64,000 nt of DNA from Carya illinoinensis (taxonomy: Eukaryota > Streptophyta > Magnoliopsida > Fagales > Juglandaceae), in contig NC_056758.1 of assembly GCF_018687715.1 (NCBI RefSeq), positions 1,426,001 through 1,490,000 on the forward strand. The letters run 5' to 3'. Under the pieces are notes generated by a model. It saw nothing but the letters and a program-made list of their open reading frames with translations, was not told the DNA's origin and did not search any database. Shown here in pieces: positions 62,896 through 64,000 of this stretch. The position numbers were made by a program, and so were the translations under genes. Positions within the stretch are counted from its first letter, which is position 1; every line of letters begins with the position of its first letter.

Positions 62896-64000
62896 CATTT
62901 CCTACAACAATTTCACGCTTACAAGGGAAAAAAGCAGTATGTTCACTCCTCATTAAATTGGGAAATTAATAACAAGCATTATAAGTTCTTGAACCATTGG
63001 CAACAAAATTAAGAAACATGACATGGTTCGAAAAATGTTCAGAATAACTCTGGACTTCTAATATTAACTCTGCTAATTGTAAATAGTGACGATTCTACAA
63101 AGATGTACATAACTAGCCTAACTCCCATCAACGCCACACTCACGTAGAAGTACTCATGCATATGATCACCACAATATTTTAATGGGTAGTGTTATGGGTT
63201 TAATTCAAGTAAATAGGTGTAGATGTTGGAATTAAGTTAAACATGGAAAAATGGCAGGGAGTGACTTCTTCAATTAAATTCAGGTGATTTTGTAATTAGG
63301 GTCGGGATTATTGATCATCCATAACTTAAGTAATGGGTAATAAATAGCAAAGTAAGTTGGATACAAAAGTCATGAGTTCTTGAATATCTTAGCAAAATTG
63401 CTATGTGCAAATTAATTTTCATGTTAAATGTGGTGGTGATTTCCTTAATTAATTTTATATATGTTATCAGTTGATTATGGATCTCCAATTAACTTCAGCC
63501 TCAATGAATTTGCATAAACATCTAATCTACTTATCATTTATATGGAAAAGGGGTTGCTAACATGTTGTTAAGTATTTTGTAGTAACCCATAAAATAGTAG
63601 CTACCTACTAATATGATCAATTAATGTCTATATATACACAAATTATATGTAGCTGGATGGATGGTGATGTTAATTAGGAACATAAAAATATATATTTATA
63701 TTTATATTTATATGAGATTATTGACGTATGTACGTACTTACAAGAGTATATATGGCCTAATCAATCCTGTTAATTCAATGTAATTACATCTTCACTCATC
63801 ATAAATATATAATTAATTTTAATTCAACCACCTACACTTCTTTTCTTCTTTTAATAACCACGAAATATTTATTAAACAAAACAAGTAACCATATATTAAA
63901 ATCAAGTTTAATTTCTGTTCAACAAGAAATTAGTGGATACACATGAAGTGATCCTTACAATAATTCTCCAAGTAATTTCTATTACATGTAAATGTCAAAT
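62896..64000. other. AT-rich right edge; no gene seen
   Basis: No coding frame, RNA or defined repeat was recognised. Short T/A-rich runs and a (TTTATA)n-like patch near 63690-63712. Confidence 0.5.

Overview
The window is nuclear DNA of a flowering plant. Genes are split by GT-AG introns, intergenic DNA is very AT-rich, and most of the space is LTR retrotransposons, LINE and SINE debris and TIR/MITE elements. A recurrent MITE family rich in GAGATGAGATG suggests a woody eudicot, possibly Juglandaceae, but that is a guess from memory.

Two protein-coding genes look intact. The first (+ strand, 13550-27997) is a BONZAI-type copine of 16 exons and 583 residues, with a myristoylation-type N-terminus, two C2 domains and a vWA domain. 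The last two exons of a near-identical copine lie at 1-794, so the window cuts into a recent tandem duplication. The second (- strand, 37614-41192) is a DHHC protein S-acyltransferase (PAT17 type) of 10 exons and 392 residues. Three broken genes follow on the right: a DC1 (Cys/His-rich C1) pseudogene (46073-47728, -), an E-class PPR pseudogene (59970-61614, +) and the last repeat of another DC1 gene (62750-62895, -).

Layout. 1-2300: end of copine copy 1 and its 3' flank. 2301-11537: a tandem duplication of a non-coding unit of about 3 kb, one copy carrying a CACTA-like element and the other a long-TIR MULE-like element and a MITE. 11538-13549: GA-rich promoter region of copine copy 2. 13550-27997: copine copy 2, whose introns hold a complete gag-only LTR element, a second LTR element of the same family in reverse, several LINE pieces, a SINE nested in a MITE, and other MITEs. 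28021-31301: insertion absent from the copy 1 flank. 32430-37300: one MITE split by a 4.0 kb MULE-like element carrying exon-like host sequence and by a 565 bp hAT element. 37614-41192: PAT17. 42128-43520: a 39 bp minisatellite and TRIM-like repeats. 46073-58469: DC1 pseudogene, then a Copia element split by a Gypsy element. 59970-64000: PPR pseudogene, DC1 fragment and AT-rich DNA.

The most notable observation is a 101 bp LINE tail that landed 6 nt inside copine exon 10. Its 18 bp target-site duplication copied the 3' splice site, leaving two competing acceptors; the upstream one leads to a stop five codons later. Also notable are a fresh gag-only retrotransposon with near-identical LTRs, and a candidate Pack-MULE carrying what looks like an alpha-kleisin (RAD21/REC8) exon. 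I found no CRISPR array, rRNA, stand-alone tRNA gene or operon.
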